Shown one piece after another: positions 22,536-33,366 of a DNA stretch of 33,378 nt (its first letter is position 1; the number at the start of each line of letters is the position of its first letter). Both the position numbers and the translations under genes were made by a program. Origin of the DNA: Kiritimatiellia bacterium (GTDB taxonomy: Bacteria; Verrucomicrobiota; Kiritimatiellia; RFP12; UBA1067); the NCBI GenBank assembly GCA_017542055.1, contig JAFXXW010000018.1, positions 1-33,378 of the forward strand, written 5' to 3'. The notes below the pieces were generated by a model. That model did no database searches. It was not told where the DNA came from and saw only the letters and a program-made list of their open reading frames with translations.

Positions 22536-23645
22536 ATGAAAAGAATAGTATGGCTGGCGGCGGGATTGATGGCGTTCGCAGGATGCGTATCGCCGGACGT
22601 TACGACCACCACGAGAATCGACGTTGACGACGACAAGCTGGAAGGCGGAATCACCTCCGCCGATATCCGCACCATCGCCTCGCGCATGTGTCCGGAGATA
22701 CTTTCGGTTCCGGAAGTGGCGCAGGGCGTGCCGCCGGTGAGAATCAAGATTGCGGATGTGAAGAACAGTTCGCAATTCTTCATTGACAAGGAGATATTCA
22801 CCAAAAAGCTCCGCATGGAACTCAACAAGTTCGGTCGCGGGCAGGTGCGGTTCCTGGACAAGAACGAAAACAACCAAGCGGCGCGCGCGCAGGTGCTCAA
22901 GGATCGCGAGGAGGAAACGGTGCGGGCCGAGCTGAAGGCTTTGGCGCAGTCGATCGCGGCGAGTCCGCTGGTGCAGCAGGCCCAGGAACCCGTGAAGATG
23001 GCGGTAATCCCCGTCCTCAACACAAACCTCGTGAACATGAACGCGGACAGCTTCTCGGCGATGCTCCGCAGCGAGATCGTGGAGGCGGCTGGCGGCAAGG
23101 TGCAGTTCCTGATGCCCGGCCACACGGAAGGCGCGGACTATCTGCTAACCGGCCAGTTCTATCCCGAGAGCCTCAAGCAGGAAGGCGTCATCAACATGGC
23201 CGATTACATCGAGGTGGTGGAGGAGCGGCTGCGGGACGGGAAGTCGCTTTATATCGGCGAGACCCAGACGGTGGTGATGCCTTCTACGGTGTCCACGACG
23301 AAGGGCGCCACCAAGGAGAGCGCGATTCTCAAGATGCTCAACGATCCGGAGATGAGGGTTTCCAACACGAACAAGCGGCTCAACGTGATGATCGTGAAGC
23401 CGGAGAGCAAACTCAGCGTATACGAGAAGACGGTGATGCTCGAAAAGCGCATCAGCGACAATTCGGGCAAGGCGGCGCTAATTCTGTCGTGCGAAATTTC
23501 GTCGCTCACGCAGCAGGTGAACGGCAAGAGTTCCGACTACGTGCTGGTGGGTCTGACGTTGGTCGATCCCGACTCCAACGATGTGATCTGGGAGGATTCC
23601 TACGAGGTCAAGCGTGTCAGCCAGGCTGGCGTGGTGTACCGGTAA
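22536..23645 (+). CDS. LpoB-like lipoprotein with internal duplication
   Basis: A 369-residue lipoprotein. The signal peptide ends in a lipobox AFAGC (Cys17). An LpoB/PBP-activator-like region lies at about 40-115 (VRIKIADVKNSSQFFIDKEI then RGQVRFLDK), and a second copy-like region at about 155-235 (VKMAVIPVLNTNLVNMN then GKVQFLMPG, GADYLLTGQFYP). The C-terminus (LVGLTLVDPDSNDVIWEDS) matches the last LpoB strand and W-x-D end. E. coli LpoB activates PBP1b from the outer membrane; here the partner is unknown. The ATG at 22536 follows GGAAAGGAGC. It is first of four lipoprotein genes with its own promoter. Function by fold similarity only. Confidence 0.72.
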   Translation: MKRIVWLAAGLMAFAGCVSPDVTTTTRIDVDDDKLEGGITSADIRTIASRMCPEILSVPEVAQGVPPVRIKIADVKNSSQFFIDKEIFTKKLRMELNKFGRGQVRFLDKNENNQAARAQVLKDREEETVRAELKALAQSIAASPLVQQAQEPVKMAVIPVLNTNLVNMNADSFSAMLRSEIVEAAGGKVQFLMPGHTEGADYLLTGQFYPESLKQEGVINMADYIEVVEERLRDGKSLYIGETQTVVMPSTVSTTKGATKESAILKMLNDPEMRVSNTNKRLNVMIVKPESKLSVYEKTVMLEKRISDNSGKAALILSCEISSLTQQVNGKSSDYVLVGLTLVDPDSNDVIWEDSYEVKRVSQAGVVYR

Positions 23646-23666
23646 AAGCGCAAAAGGAGGACAACC

Positions 23667-24134
23667 ATGAAGAAGCTTTTCTGGATGGCGATGGGCGCGG
23701 CGATGCTGTGCGGGTGCTATGCGGTGAAACCGATGGCAGGCGCGGACATGGACGATCTGCGGCTGGAGGGTAACGTGGTGTTCCAGCGCCCGGCCAAGTA
23801 TACTTTCTGGTTCGGGTCCAATTCGCCTAGAGACTACTTCGAGATCACGTATTCGCGCTTCTCGCGCAACGAGGCGGGAATGCCGGTGGTGGAAGTTGGA
23901 ATCCGTTTCCGCGGAGGCACCGGCTGGACTAATTGGTCGGACAAGATTCCGGACACGATCACGCTGAGCGCGCAGTGCAACTTCTATCCCACGATGGCGG
24001 CGCAGGCCGAAGGGCCGGTAGTGTATTCCACCAACAACGAGCGGATCACGATCAATCGCGGCGCCACGTATGCGTACCGGGCGGTTTGTCCGGTGAAGGA
24101 GGCCGAGAACTTCCAGCTGGTGCTGGGGGAGTGA
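23667..24134 (+). CDS. Small lipoprotein, possibly YcfL-like
   Basis: A 155-residue protein with a lipoprotein signal ending LCGC (Cys17). The mature part is likely a beta-sandwich, including EVGIRFRGGTGWTNW and TITLSAQCNFYP. The layout, position after an LpoB-like gene and strand pattern resemble YcfL (DUF1425), which neighbours lpoB in E. coli; similarity is weak and this is tentative. A strong AAGGAGG ribosome site precedes the ATG. It starts 21 bp after the LpoB-like gene. Confidence 0.6.
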   Translation: MKKLFWMAMGAAMLCGCYAVKPMAGADMDDLRLEGNVVFQRPAKYTFWFGSNSPRDYFEITYSRFSRNEAGMPVVEVGIRFRGGTGWTNWSDKIPDTITLSAQCNFYPTMAAQAEGPVVYSTNNERITINRGATYAYRAVCPVKEAENFQLVLGE

Positions 24135-24138
24135 ACCC

Positions 24139-25551
24139 ATGCGCATGAGGTTTGCGCGTTGGCTGTTGGCGGCGTCGATGATGTCGATGGTCGGTTGCGC
24201 CACGTATACGAGTCCCTTCGTGCACAAGAGCGGGGCGGAACTCGATGCGATGGAGCGGCAGGACGAGGTGGCGTCGGCCAAGTTCGCGTCCGGCGACTAC
24301 GACGGCGCCGAGGCGATCGTGACCAAGCTGGCGGAGGGTCCTACGGTCAGCACTCCCTTGTACGAGTTGGAGCGGGTGAGCGTGCTCTTGCTGAAGGGCG
24401 AGCGCGACCAGGCGCACGAGCTCATGAACAAGGTGCGGCGAGACATGGACCTCGTGAACGACGTGAAGGCGGAGGAAGAGGCCGCGTCGCTCTGGCACGG
24501 CGAAAACGCCAAGGTGTTCAAGGGCGATGCGCACGAGAAGGCCACGCTGTTCGCGCTTCTGGCGATGTCATACATGGAGCGCGACGAGTGGGAGGACGCG
24601 GAAAGGTGCGTGAAGCGCGGGCTTTTGGCGGACTCGGCCAACACCGAGGAGGCCAAATACAACTCGGATTATGCGCTTTTGCAGTATCTGGGGTATGTGA
24701 TTTCGAAGCATTCCGGCAACGAGGACGGAGCTTCGGAGTACATGCGCGAGCTTTCACAGGTGCTGGGCGAAGAGCGGGGAATCACGAAGGCGTTTCTGGA
24801 AAACATGGAAACGCCGAATGCGTTTCTGGTGGTGTGGGCCGGGAAACCCCCGTCCTACGTACGGGGTGGCGAGTACAACGAAATCAGGTATGTGATACCG
24901 GGATACGGCAGTCCCTTTTCCTTCGTCTCCGCCACTTGCCTAGGGCAGGAATATCTGGTGCAGCAGGGATTGGCTAACGTCAATTTCCAGGCCACCACGC
25001 GGGGCGGTCGCGAGATGGATACGGTGCTGCAGAACAAGGCGAGCGTGAAGAGCGGACTGGAGGCTTCCGGGAACATCCTCATCATCGTGGGGTACGGCTG
25101 CCTCGCGGCGGCGAACGGAGGCTCGGAAGGGGATACGATTCTCATGTGCGTGGGGGCCGGATGCATGGCGGCCGGAATTACGTTCCATATCGTGGGTGCG
25201 TGCATCAATCCGGATGCGGACGTCAGGTACTGGAAGAATCTGCCGGGCGAGTTTCTGATCGTCCCGCTCCATCTGCCGGAAGGCGAGCACGAGGTGGCGG
25301 TGAACGGATACAAGCTTTGGGACAATCTGGCGAGCCGGAAGGCGAGGATCGAGACGCGGGAAGGCGGCATGGCGGTGCGGCATGTTTCGCTCATGAACTA
25401 CGGTCCCAAGATGTATAATCCGGTGGACGATCTGATCAAGGAGAGCTGCGCGGCGGCCGAGGCGTCGGACCTGCCGTTCGCCAAGGATCTGCCGGCTGAG
25501 ATCACGCCGAAAGAGCCGGAGAAGGCGACGGAGGAGGGAGCGGCGCAATGA
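24139..25551 (+). CDS. Lipoprotein resembling the COG3014 family
   Basis: A 470-residue lipoprotein with lipobox MVGC (Cys20). The N-terminal half (about 45-230) is helical and TPR-like, for example AKFASGDYDGAEAIV and SYMERDEWEDAERCVKRGL. A middle module begins FLVVWAGKPPSYVRGGEYN, which resembles the V-x-x-x-G-x-x-P segment of proteins catalogued as COG3014. A glycine-rich hydrophobic stretch (about 315-360, around IIVGYGCLAAANGGSEG) may insert in a membrane. The C-terminus is charged (PKEPEKATEEG). The ATG at 24139 comes 4 bp after the previous stop, behind GGGGGAG; an ATG two codons later is possible. COG3014, YcfL and LpoB are co-located in several Gammaproteobacteria, as I recall. Role unknown. 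Confidence 0.65.
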   Translation: MRMRFARWLLAASMMSMVGCATYTSPFVHKSGAELDAMERQDEVASAKFASGDYDGAEAIVTKLAEGPTVSTPLYELERVSVLLLKGERDQAHELMNKVRRDMDLVNDVKAEEEAASLWHGENAKVFKGDAHEKATLFALLAMSYMERDEWEDAERCVKRGLLADSANTEEAKYNSDYALLQYLGYVISKHSGNEDGASEYMRELSQVLGEERGITKAFLENMETPNAFLVVWAGKPPSYVRGGEYNEIRYVIPGYGSPFSFVSATCLGQEYLVQQGLANVNFQATTRGGREMDTVLQNKASVKSGLEASGNILIIVGYGCLAAANGGSEGDTILMCVGAGCMAAGITFHIVGACINPDADVRYWKNLPGEFLIVPLHLPEGEHEVAVNGYKLWDNLASRKARIETREGGMAVRHVSLMNYGPKMYNPVDDLIKESCAAAEASDLPFAKDLPAEITPKEPEKATEEGAAQ

Positions 25552-26117
25552 AGAGCGGACTTTCGATCAAGGTGGCGGCTGCGATGCTGGCGATCATGGT
25601 GGCCGGGTGCGCCACGGACGACTCCATGTACGATGCGCGGCCGAAAACGGCGCCGCAGGAACCGCCTTTGCCGGAGATCCCGGACTACCCGGCGATCGGG
25701 GAAGTGGCGATCCCGACGGAAGGCATCGCGGTCTACAGCACTTTGTGGTACCATGAATTCGTGCGGGAGGCGCTGGTCGCGGCCGGGTACCGGGTCATGG
25801 ACGGGCAGTCGACGAACGGAGCGATGGTGGAGCGGCCGGGGATCATCGTGGAGCCGATTTCTTTTCGCCATGCCAAGGAGGTGCGCGGGGGCGAGTTGTG
25901 GCTCTACACGCGGGTCGTGGTGCAGACGCGTCGTCCGGTCAAGGCGGATGGCGAAACAGGGACTTGCGCGGCGGACGGGAAGCCGAGACTTTTCCAGGCG
26001 TATGCGCGCACCAACCTAGGAAAAACGGCTACGGCAAGCGAGGACGACTACCGGGAAAACGTGCGCCGGGCGGTGGAGAATTTGATGCAGGTGAGGGCGT
26101 TCCGGGAGTCGCTGTAG
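25548..26117 (+). CDS. Lipoprotein of unknown function, fourth in the cassette
   Basis: A 189-residue lipoprotein with lipobox VAGC (Cys21) and a Pro-rich linker (about 33-50). The mature domain is mixed alpha/beta: a helix FVREALVAAGYRVMDG, two beta-like stretches around PGIIVEPISF and ELWLYTRVVVQTR, and a C-terminal helix ENVRRAVENLMQVRAF. This order recalls small outer-membrane-associated lipoproteins such as YajG, but I cannot name a family. Its ATG overlaps the previous stop (ATGA), so it is translationally coupled to the COG3014-like gene. Confidence 0.7.
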   Translation: MKSGLSIKVAAAMLAIMVAGCATDDSMYDARPKTAPQEPPLPEIPDYPAIGEVAIPTEGIAVYSTLWYHEFVREALVAAGYRVMDGQSTNGAMVERPGIIVEPISFRHAKEVRGGELWLYTRVVVQTRRPVKADGETGTCAADGKPRLFQAYARTNLGKTATASEDDYRENVRRAVENLMQVRAFRESL

Positions 26118-26138
26118 ACAAGTTTTGGCTTTTTCCCG

Positions 26139-26168
26139 TTGACTTCCAAGGCTGGAATATGATATAAT
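26139..26168 (+). promoter_or_regulatory. Promoter of secG operon
   Basis: TTGACT (26139-26144), an 18-bp spacer and TATAAT (26163-26168) with TG at 26160-26161. It has the same -35 and spacing as the rpmI promoter. Predicted start near 26175. Confidence 0.85.
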
Positions 26169-26178
26169 ATACCAAACA

Positions 26179-26194
26179 AGCCGGATTGTCGGCT
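26179..26194 (+). promoter_or_regulatory. 5' leader hairpin of secG
   Basis: AGCCG (26179-26183) pairs with CGGCT (26190-26194) around a six-base loop, about 4 nt from the predicted transcript start and before the AAAGGA ribosome site. Role not known. Confidence 0.4.
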
Positions 26195-26214
26195 AAGACG
26201 AAAGGAAAGAAGTC

Positions 26215-26538
26215 ATGTCTATCGTTATCGGATGCCTTTACGTGGTCGAAGTGCTCGTGTGCCTCATGCTGGCTTTGGTGGTAATGCTGCAGAAGCCGAA
26301 AGAAGGGGGCCTGGGCGGCGCTATCGGCGGCGGCATGAGCGAGGCGGTGTTCGGCGCGGACGCCGGCAACGTGCTCATCCGTACCACCGCCATTCTGGGC
26401 GCGGTGTTTCTTTTGAACACGCTCGTCCTCGCGCGGCTTACTTCCACCGTGCATTCGAAGTCTTTGATGGCGAACGAGAGCGAGGCGGCCCCGGTGGCGG
26501 AAACGGTTCCCGAACTGCCCGCTCCGCCCATGCCCTGA
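26215..26538 (+). CDS. secG: Preprotein translocase subunit SecG
   Basis: A 107-residue membrane protein, two helices (about 3-23 and 58-76), the usual SecG topology. Between them is the conserved cytoplasmic loop VVMLQKPKEGGLGGAIGGG. A Pro/Glu-rich tail follows. It is an auxiliary part of the SecYEG channel that assists protein export. Its ATG follows AAAGGAAAG. It is first in a run with an epimerase, valS, ruvA and plsC and has its own promoter. Confidence 0.9.
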   Translation: MSIVIGCLYVVEVLVCLMLALVVMLQKPKEGGLGGAIGGGMSEAVFGADAGNVLIRTTAILGAVFLLNTLVLARLTSTVHSKSLMANESEAAPVAETVPELPAPPMP

Positions 26539-26542
26539 TCGG

Positions 26543-27586
26543 ATGAAGATTCTGGTCACTGGCGGTTCCGGGTTTCTCGGAATCAATCTCATCCGGCTGT
26601 TGCGCCGGAAGGGCGTGGAAGAAATCCGCGTATTGGACATCGCGGATTTCGACTATCCCGAAAAGAACGAACCCTGGCTCAAGTTTTTCAAGGGCGACGT
26701 GCGCGACGTGCCGATGGTGGAGCGCGTCACCGAGGGGTGCGACGCGGTAGTACATTGCGCGGCCGCGCTTCCGCTCTATTCGGAAGAGGATATTTTCACC
26801 ACCGAAGTCGACGGTTGCCGCAACGTGCTGGCGGCCGCGCGCAAATTCAAGCTGGATCGCATGATCCAGATCAGTTCCACTGCGGTTTACGGCGTGCCCA
26901 AGAAGCATCCCATCTACGAAACCGATCCGCTGGTGGGGGTGGGACCGTACGGCCAGGCCAAGATCGAGGCGGAGGATATCTGCCGCGAGGCCATCAAGGA
27001 CGGCTATCCGGTCTGCATCATCCGGCCCAAATCTTTCGTGGGACCGGAGCGGCTCGGGGTGTTCGCGCTCTTTTACGACTGGGCCTACACGGGGCACAAT
27101 TTCCCCATGATCGGCAGCGGACGCAACCGCTACCAGTTGATGGACGTGGACGACATCGACGAAGGCATCTGGAACGCGCTCACGTTGCCCCGGGAGACGA
27201 TTTCCGGCGAATTCAATTTCGGCGCGCGGGAGTTCGCCACCATGAAGGAGGACTACCAGGCGGTGCTGGACCGGGCGGGACACGGCAAGCGGATCATCGG
27301 CATGCCGGCCGGACTTTTGGTGGCCATATTGAAAGTGCTGGAGAAGTTGCATCTTTCTCCGCTTTATCCTTGGGTGTACGCTACCGCCAGCACCGACAGT
27401 TTCGTTTCCATCGAAAAGGCGGAGCGCGTATTGAAGTTCGATCCCAAGTATTCCAACCGGGAGGCGTTGGTGCGCAATTACGATTGGTACGTGGCGCACT
27501 TGGACGAATTCAAAGGCAAGAGCGGCGTGTCGCATCGCGTGCCCTGGAAGCAGGGTTTGCTGGCGGTGGCCAAGTGGTTTTTCTGA
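26543..27586 (+). CDS. NAD-dependent epimerase/dehydratase (extended SDR)
   Basis: A 347-residue extended short-chain dehydrogenase. The Rossmann motif is GGSGFLG (7-13), NAD-contacting Asp lies in LDIADF, and the catalytic YxxxK is YGQAK; ISSTAVYG supplies the upstream Ser. Similar proteins act on nucleotide-sugars or on sterol-like and hopanoid-related substrates; the substrate cannot be chosen from sequence. It follows the secG stop by 4 bp without a clear ribosome site. valS begins 14 bp after its stop. Confidence 0.88.
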   Translation: MKILVTGGSGFLGINLIRLLRRKGVEEIRVLDIADFDYPEKNEPWLKFFKGDVRDVPMVERVTEGCDAVVHCAAALPLYSEEDIFTTEVDGCRNVLAAARKFKLDRMIQISSTAVYGVPKKHPIYETDPLVGVGPYGQAKIEAEDICREAIKDGYPVCIIRPKSFVGPERLGVFALFYDWAYTGHNFPMIGSGRNRYQLMDVDDIDEGIWNALTLPRETISGEFNFGAREFATMKEDYQAVLDRAGHGKRIIGMPAGLLVAILKVLEKLHLSPLYPWVYATASTDSFVSIEKAERVLKFDPKYSNREALVRNYDWYVAHLDEFKGKSGVSHRVPWKQGLLAVAKWFF

Positions 27587-27600
27587 AGGGTGGCAAAAGT

Positions 27601-30212
<2,612 letters not shown>

Positions 30213-30216
<4 letters not shown>

Positions 30217-30809
30217 TCGCCTACATTCGCGGCATTCTGGCGGAAAAAGAACCGGCCCGCGTGGTGCTGGAGGCGGGCGGCGTGGGGTACGATATTTTCA
30301 TCTCGCTTTCCACCTACGAAAAGCTGGGCGCGACGGGCCGGGAGCAGAAACTCCTCGTCTGCCATCACGTGCGGGAAGACGACGAGGCGCTCTTCGGCTT
30401 CGCCACCGAGGGCGAAAAAGCCATGTTCCAGAAGCTCACCCTCGTGAGCGGAGTGGGACCCAAAATCGCGTTGGCGATTCTTTCGGGGTCGAGTCTCGGG
30501 GAACTCATGCTCGCCATTTCCACCGGCAACGCCAAGCGGTTGGCGTCCATCAAGGGCGTGGGCAAGAAGACGGCCGAAAAGATTTGCGTGGAACTGCGCG
30601 ACAAGGTTAACGCCATCGAAGCGTTGGCGGGCACCCGGGGCGAAGGCGGCAAGGCTACCAATCCCTGCATCCACGATGCGGTTCTGGCCTTGAGCGCGCT
30701 CGGTTTCAACGACGAAACGGCCAACAAGATGGTGGCGCAGGCGATCGCGCAGCATCCGGAATTGGCCGATACCGAACAGATCATCCGCCTGGCGCTCAAG
30801 AGCAAATGA
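30213..30809 (+). CDS. ruvA: Holliday junction DNA helicase subunit RuvA
   Basis: A 198-residue RuvA, the tetrameric junction-binding subunit. It shows the OB-fold N-terminus (MIAYIRGILAEKEP), two helix-hairpin-helix motifs (LVSGVGPKIALAILS and SIKGVGKKTAEKI) and a C-terminal three-helix domain that contacts RuvB (ALSALGFNDETANKMVAQA). Full length for the family. It overlaps valS and plsC by 4 bp each. ruvB and ruvC are not in the window. Confidence 0.95.
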
Positions 30810-31501
30810 CGGTCCGGTTGCGTTACGTTCTGGCGGCGCTCTTTTTCTTCCTGTACGGGGCGTTCGCGTTGCCGTTCGCGCCGGTCGTTCTCGTCATGCC
30901 GGTAAGCTGGGTGCGGGCCGTCATCCGCGCTTTCTACCGGAGTTTCCGCCTGTTGGCGCGCTGGACCGGTCTCTACCGGGTGGAGGCCGACCGGGAGACC
31001 TTGCAAACGCTCGAAAACTGCCGGGGGCGGATAGTGGTCATGAACCACGTTTCGCTCATCGACATCTGCATCATCCTTTCGCTCCTGCCCGACTCCACCG
31101 CCATCGCCAAGGCGGCAGTGCTCAAGAATCCGGCTCTGGCGGCAGTGGCGCGCAAGATGTTCATCGTGAACGACGAATCGCCCGAGCGCATCCTCGCCGC
31201 GTGCGGCCAACTGCTGGCTCAAGGAGTCAATATCGTCATTTTCCCCCAGGGCACGCGGGGCGGCGACAAGTTCCATCGCGGGGCGGCGCGGTTGGCGCTC
31301 GCGACAGGAGCGGAGGTCCTCCCCGTACGCATCGCCTACGACCCTGTCATTCTCGACAAGCGCCATCCCTGGTACTACGTGGGCGACCGCACCATCCGCA
31401 TTTCGCTTGCGGCCTTGCCAATCGTCCGGCCCGAGGGCGAGGCCGATTTCCGTCATGCCAAGGAACTCACAAAAAAGCTAAGTTCGCTCTTGCATTTTTG
31501 A
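30806..31501 (+). CDS. plsC: 1-acyl-sn-glycerol-3-phosphate acyltransferase
   Basis: A 231-residue membrane acyltransferase of phospholipid synthesis that acylates lysophosphatidic acid. An N-terminal hydrophobic segment (about 8-33) is followed by the catalytic HX4D motif NHVSLID (His81, Asp86) and FPQGTR (146-151), where Gln replaces the usual Glu. It starts inside ruvA (ATGA). Its last bases overlap the -35 box of the rubredoxin promoter. Confidence 0.88.
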   Translation: MTVRLRYVLAALFFFLYGAFALPFAPVVLVMPVSWVRAVIRAFYRSFRLLARWTGLYRVEADRETLQTLENCRGRIVVMNHVSLIDICIILSLLPDSTAIAKAAVLKNPALAAVARKMFIVNDESPERILAACGQLLAQGVNIVIFPQGTRGGDKFHRGAARLALATGAEVLPVRIAYDPVILDKRHPWYYVGDRTIRISLAALPIVRPEGEADFRHAKELTKKLSSLLHF

Positions 31502-31518
31502 CGGAAATATGATATAAT
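31490..31518 (+). promoter_or_regulatory. Promoter of rubredoxin operon, overlapping plsC
   Basis: TTGCAT (31490-31495), a 17-bp spacer and TATAAT (31513-31518) with TG at 31510-31511. The -35 box lies in the last codons of plsC. Predicted start near 31525, leader about 32 nt. Confidence 0.85.
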
Positions 31519-31556
31519 ATTTCCCGAACAACCAAAATCAAGGAAGGTGGAAGAAC

Positions 31557-31697
31557 ATGACCAAGTACATCTGCAACGTTTGCGGACACGTTTACGACCC
31601 GGCGGAAAACGGCGGAACGGCTTTCGAGGCGCTCCCCGACGATTGGGTTTGCCCGCTCTGCGGCGTAGGCAAAGATCAGTTCTCGCCGATGCCTTGA
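31557..31697 (+). CDS. Short-form rubredoxin
   Basis: A 46-residue one-iron electron carrier: [15 protein letters not shown] at the N-terminus and [13 protein letters not shown] near the end. The four iron ligands are Cys6, Cys9, Cys32 and Cys35. The 22-residue gap between pairs is 7 shorter than in clostridial rubredoxin, as in the 45-residue Desulfovibrio desulfuricans protein, with which it shares KDQFSP and LPDDW. A purine-rich AAGGAAGG precedes the ATG. Rubredoxins serve oxygen and superoxide detoxification and anaerobic redox chains; the partner is not identified here. tRNA-Thr starts 10 bp after the stop. Confidence 0.94.
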   Translation: MTKYICNVCGHVYDPAENGGTAFEALPDDWVCPLCGVGKDQFSPMP

Positions 31698-31707
31698 CGC
31701 TTTCCCT

Positions 31708-31785
31708 GCCGGGTTGGCACAGTGGCGACTGCGCCTCATTTGTAATGAGGAATTACCAGGGGTTCGAGTCCCTTACCCGGCTCCA
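31708..31785 (+). tRNA. tRNA-Thr (anticodon UGU)
   Basis: The acceptor stem GCCGGGT (31708-31714) pairs with ACCCGGC (31775-31781). The D-arm stem is GCA/TGC. The anticodon stem CCTCA/TGAGG encloses loop TTTGTAA, with anticodon TGT at 31741-31743. The T arm is AGGGG/CCCTT around TTCGAGT. CCA is encoded (31783-31785). The discriminator base is U (31782). The variable region is 7 nt, slightly long. It follows the rubredoxin stop by 10 nt and precedes ridA by 22 nt with no promoter visible, so it is probably processed from the same transcript. Confidence 0.92.
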
Positions 31786-31807
31786 TTATCTCCATAAGAC
31801 CTAAACC

Positions 31808-32185
31808 ATGAACGAAACGGTTGCTACCGAGCTGGCGCCCCAGGCGCTGGGTCCCTATTCCCAAGCCATCAAGACGGGTGGCATGGTCTACACCTCCGGC
31901 CAGATTCCCATCAATCCGGCCACCAACACCATCGAAGCCGTCACCATCGAAGACCAGACGCGCCAGGTGATCGCCAATCTGGCCGAGGTGCTCAAGGCGG
32001 CCGGCACGGGTCTCGACCGGGTGGTCAAGACTACGGTGTTCATCAAGGACATGAACGATTTCGCCGCGCTCAACGCCGTCTACGCGGCAGAGTTCGGCGC
32101 CAACAAGCCCGCGCGCAGCTGCGTGGAGGTGGCCCGGCTCCCCAAGGACGTCAAGGTGGAAATCGAGTGCGTCGCCACGCTATGA
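31808..32185 (+). CDS. ridA: RidA family enamine/imine deaminase
   Basis: A 125-residue RidA (YjgF/UK114) protein, full length. It hydrolyses reactive enamine/imine intermediates left by PLP enzymes. Family motifs are [35 protein letters not shown] and the C-terminal [12 protein letters not shown], with the substrate-binding Arg. The ATG at 31808 lacks a Shine-Dalgarno site; after tRNA processing the leader would be about 22 nt. Its stop overlaps the metK start (ATGA). Confidence 0.93.
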   Translation: MNETVATELAPQALGPYSQAIKTGGMVYTSGQIPINPATNTIEAVTIEDQTRQVIANLAEVLKAAGTGLDRVVKTTVFIKDMNDFAALNAVYAAEFGANKPARSCVEVARLPKDVKVEIECVATL

Positions 32186-33366
32186 AAGAGCTTCACGAAC
32201 ACCAGCACGTATTCAGTTCCGAGTCGGTTTCGGAAGGCCACCCCGACAAGGTGGCGGACGCCATTTCCGACGCGATCCTGGACGCCTGTCTCGAGCGCGA
32301 CCCCTCCGCCCACGTGGCATGCGAGACGATGGTCGGCCCGGACGTGGTGGTCAACATGGGCGAAATCACCTGTCGGGGCTTCGAGGAGATCGATACCGAA
32401 GCCATCGCCCGCCGGGTGGTGAAGGAAATCGGCTATACCGTGCCGGACGAACATTTCAGCTACGACACTTTCAAATACGTTTCGCATCTGCACGGCCAGA
32501 GCCCCGACATCAACCAGGGCGTCAGCCGCGAACGCGCCGAAGATCAAGGCGCGGGCGATCAGGGCATGATGTTCGGCTATGCCACCAACGAGACGCCGGA
32601 ACTGATGCCGGTAGCCATCATGTGGTCGCACAAGCTCTTGAAGCACTTTGCGAGTCTGCGCCACGAAGGCAAGTGGACGTGGCTTAGGCCCGACGCCAAA
32701 GCGCAGCTTTCGGTAGTGTATCGCAACGGCGCGCCTTGCGCCATCGATACGGTTGTCGTGTCGCACCAGACCACTGAAGATGGTGCCGACGCGGAGCACT
32801 ACAAGCTCATCGAGGAAGAAGCCAAGTCGTTCCTGTCCGCCTCGGGACTCGTGACGCCCCAGACGCGCTTTCTCGTCAATCCCACCGGCAAGTTCGTGAT
32901 CGGCGGACCTTGCGGCGACTCGGGGCTCACCGGACGCAAGATCATCGTCGACACCTATGGCGGCATGGCCGCGCATGGTGGCGGGGCGTTTTCCGGCAAG
33001 GATCCCAGCAAGGTGGACCGCAGCGCCGCCTACTATGCGCGTTACGCGGCCAAGAACATCGTGGCGGCCGGACTCGCCTCGCGTTGCCAGATTCAGGTGG
33101 CGTACGCGATCGGCGTGGCCTCGCCCGTCAGTTTCTCGGTGCAGACTTTCGGCAGCGCGGCCGATGGCGTCACCAACGAATCGCTCGAGACCATGCTGAA
33201 GAGCGGCGAGATTTTCGACTTTAGGCCCTATCGCATTCAACGGGACCTCGGTCTCTTGCGGCCCATCTATTCCGCCACTGCGGCGTACGGGCATTTCGGC
33301 CGCGAAGACTTCCCTTGGGAGCGGACGGACAAGGTTGACGCGCTTAAATCGCGGTTCTTTGGATAA
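32182..33366 (+). CDS. metK: S-adenosylmethionine synthetase
   Basis: A 394-residue enzyme making S-adenosylmethionine from methionine and ATP. Motifs: [19 protein letters not shown] near the N-terminus, [33 protein letters not shown] and a [19 protein letters not shown] signature. The ATG at 32182 overlaps the ridA stop; an in-frame GTG at 32167 would add five residues and is less likely. No SAM riboswitch is seen; regulation probably comes through the upstream operon. The gene is complete, ending 12 bp before the window edge. Confidence 0.97.
   Translation: MKELHEHQHVFSSESVSEGHPDKVADAISDAILDACLERDPSAHVACETMVGPDVVVNMGEITCRGFEEIDTEAIARRVVKEIGYTVPDEHFSYDTFKYVSHLHGQSPDINQGVSRERAEDQGAGDQGMMFGYATNETPELMPVAIMWSHKLLKHFASLRHEGKWTWLRPDAKAQLSVVYRNGAPCAIDTVVVSHQTTEDGADAEHYKLIEEEAKSFLSASGLVTPQTRFLVNPTGKFVIGGPCGDSGLTGRKIIVDTYGGMAAHGGGAFSGKDPSKVDRSAAYYARYAAKNIVAAGLASRCQIQVAYAIGVASPVSFSVQTFGSAADGVTNESLETMLKSGEIFDFRPYRIQRDLGLLRPIYSATAAYGHFGREDFPWERTDKVDALKSRFFG

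Noticed and set aside
26737-27600. A 288-codon N-terminal extension of valS
   Set aside because: It overlaps the epimerase gene in another frame; the synthetase motif order starts normally at the ATG at 27601, which has a GGGTGG site.
32100-32181. A SAM riboswitch upstream of metK
   Set aside because: metK starts inside the ridA stop codon and the preceding bases are ridA coding sequence; no SAM aptamer pattern was seen.
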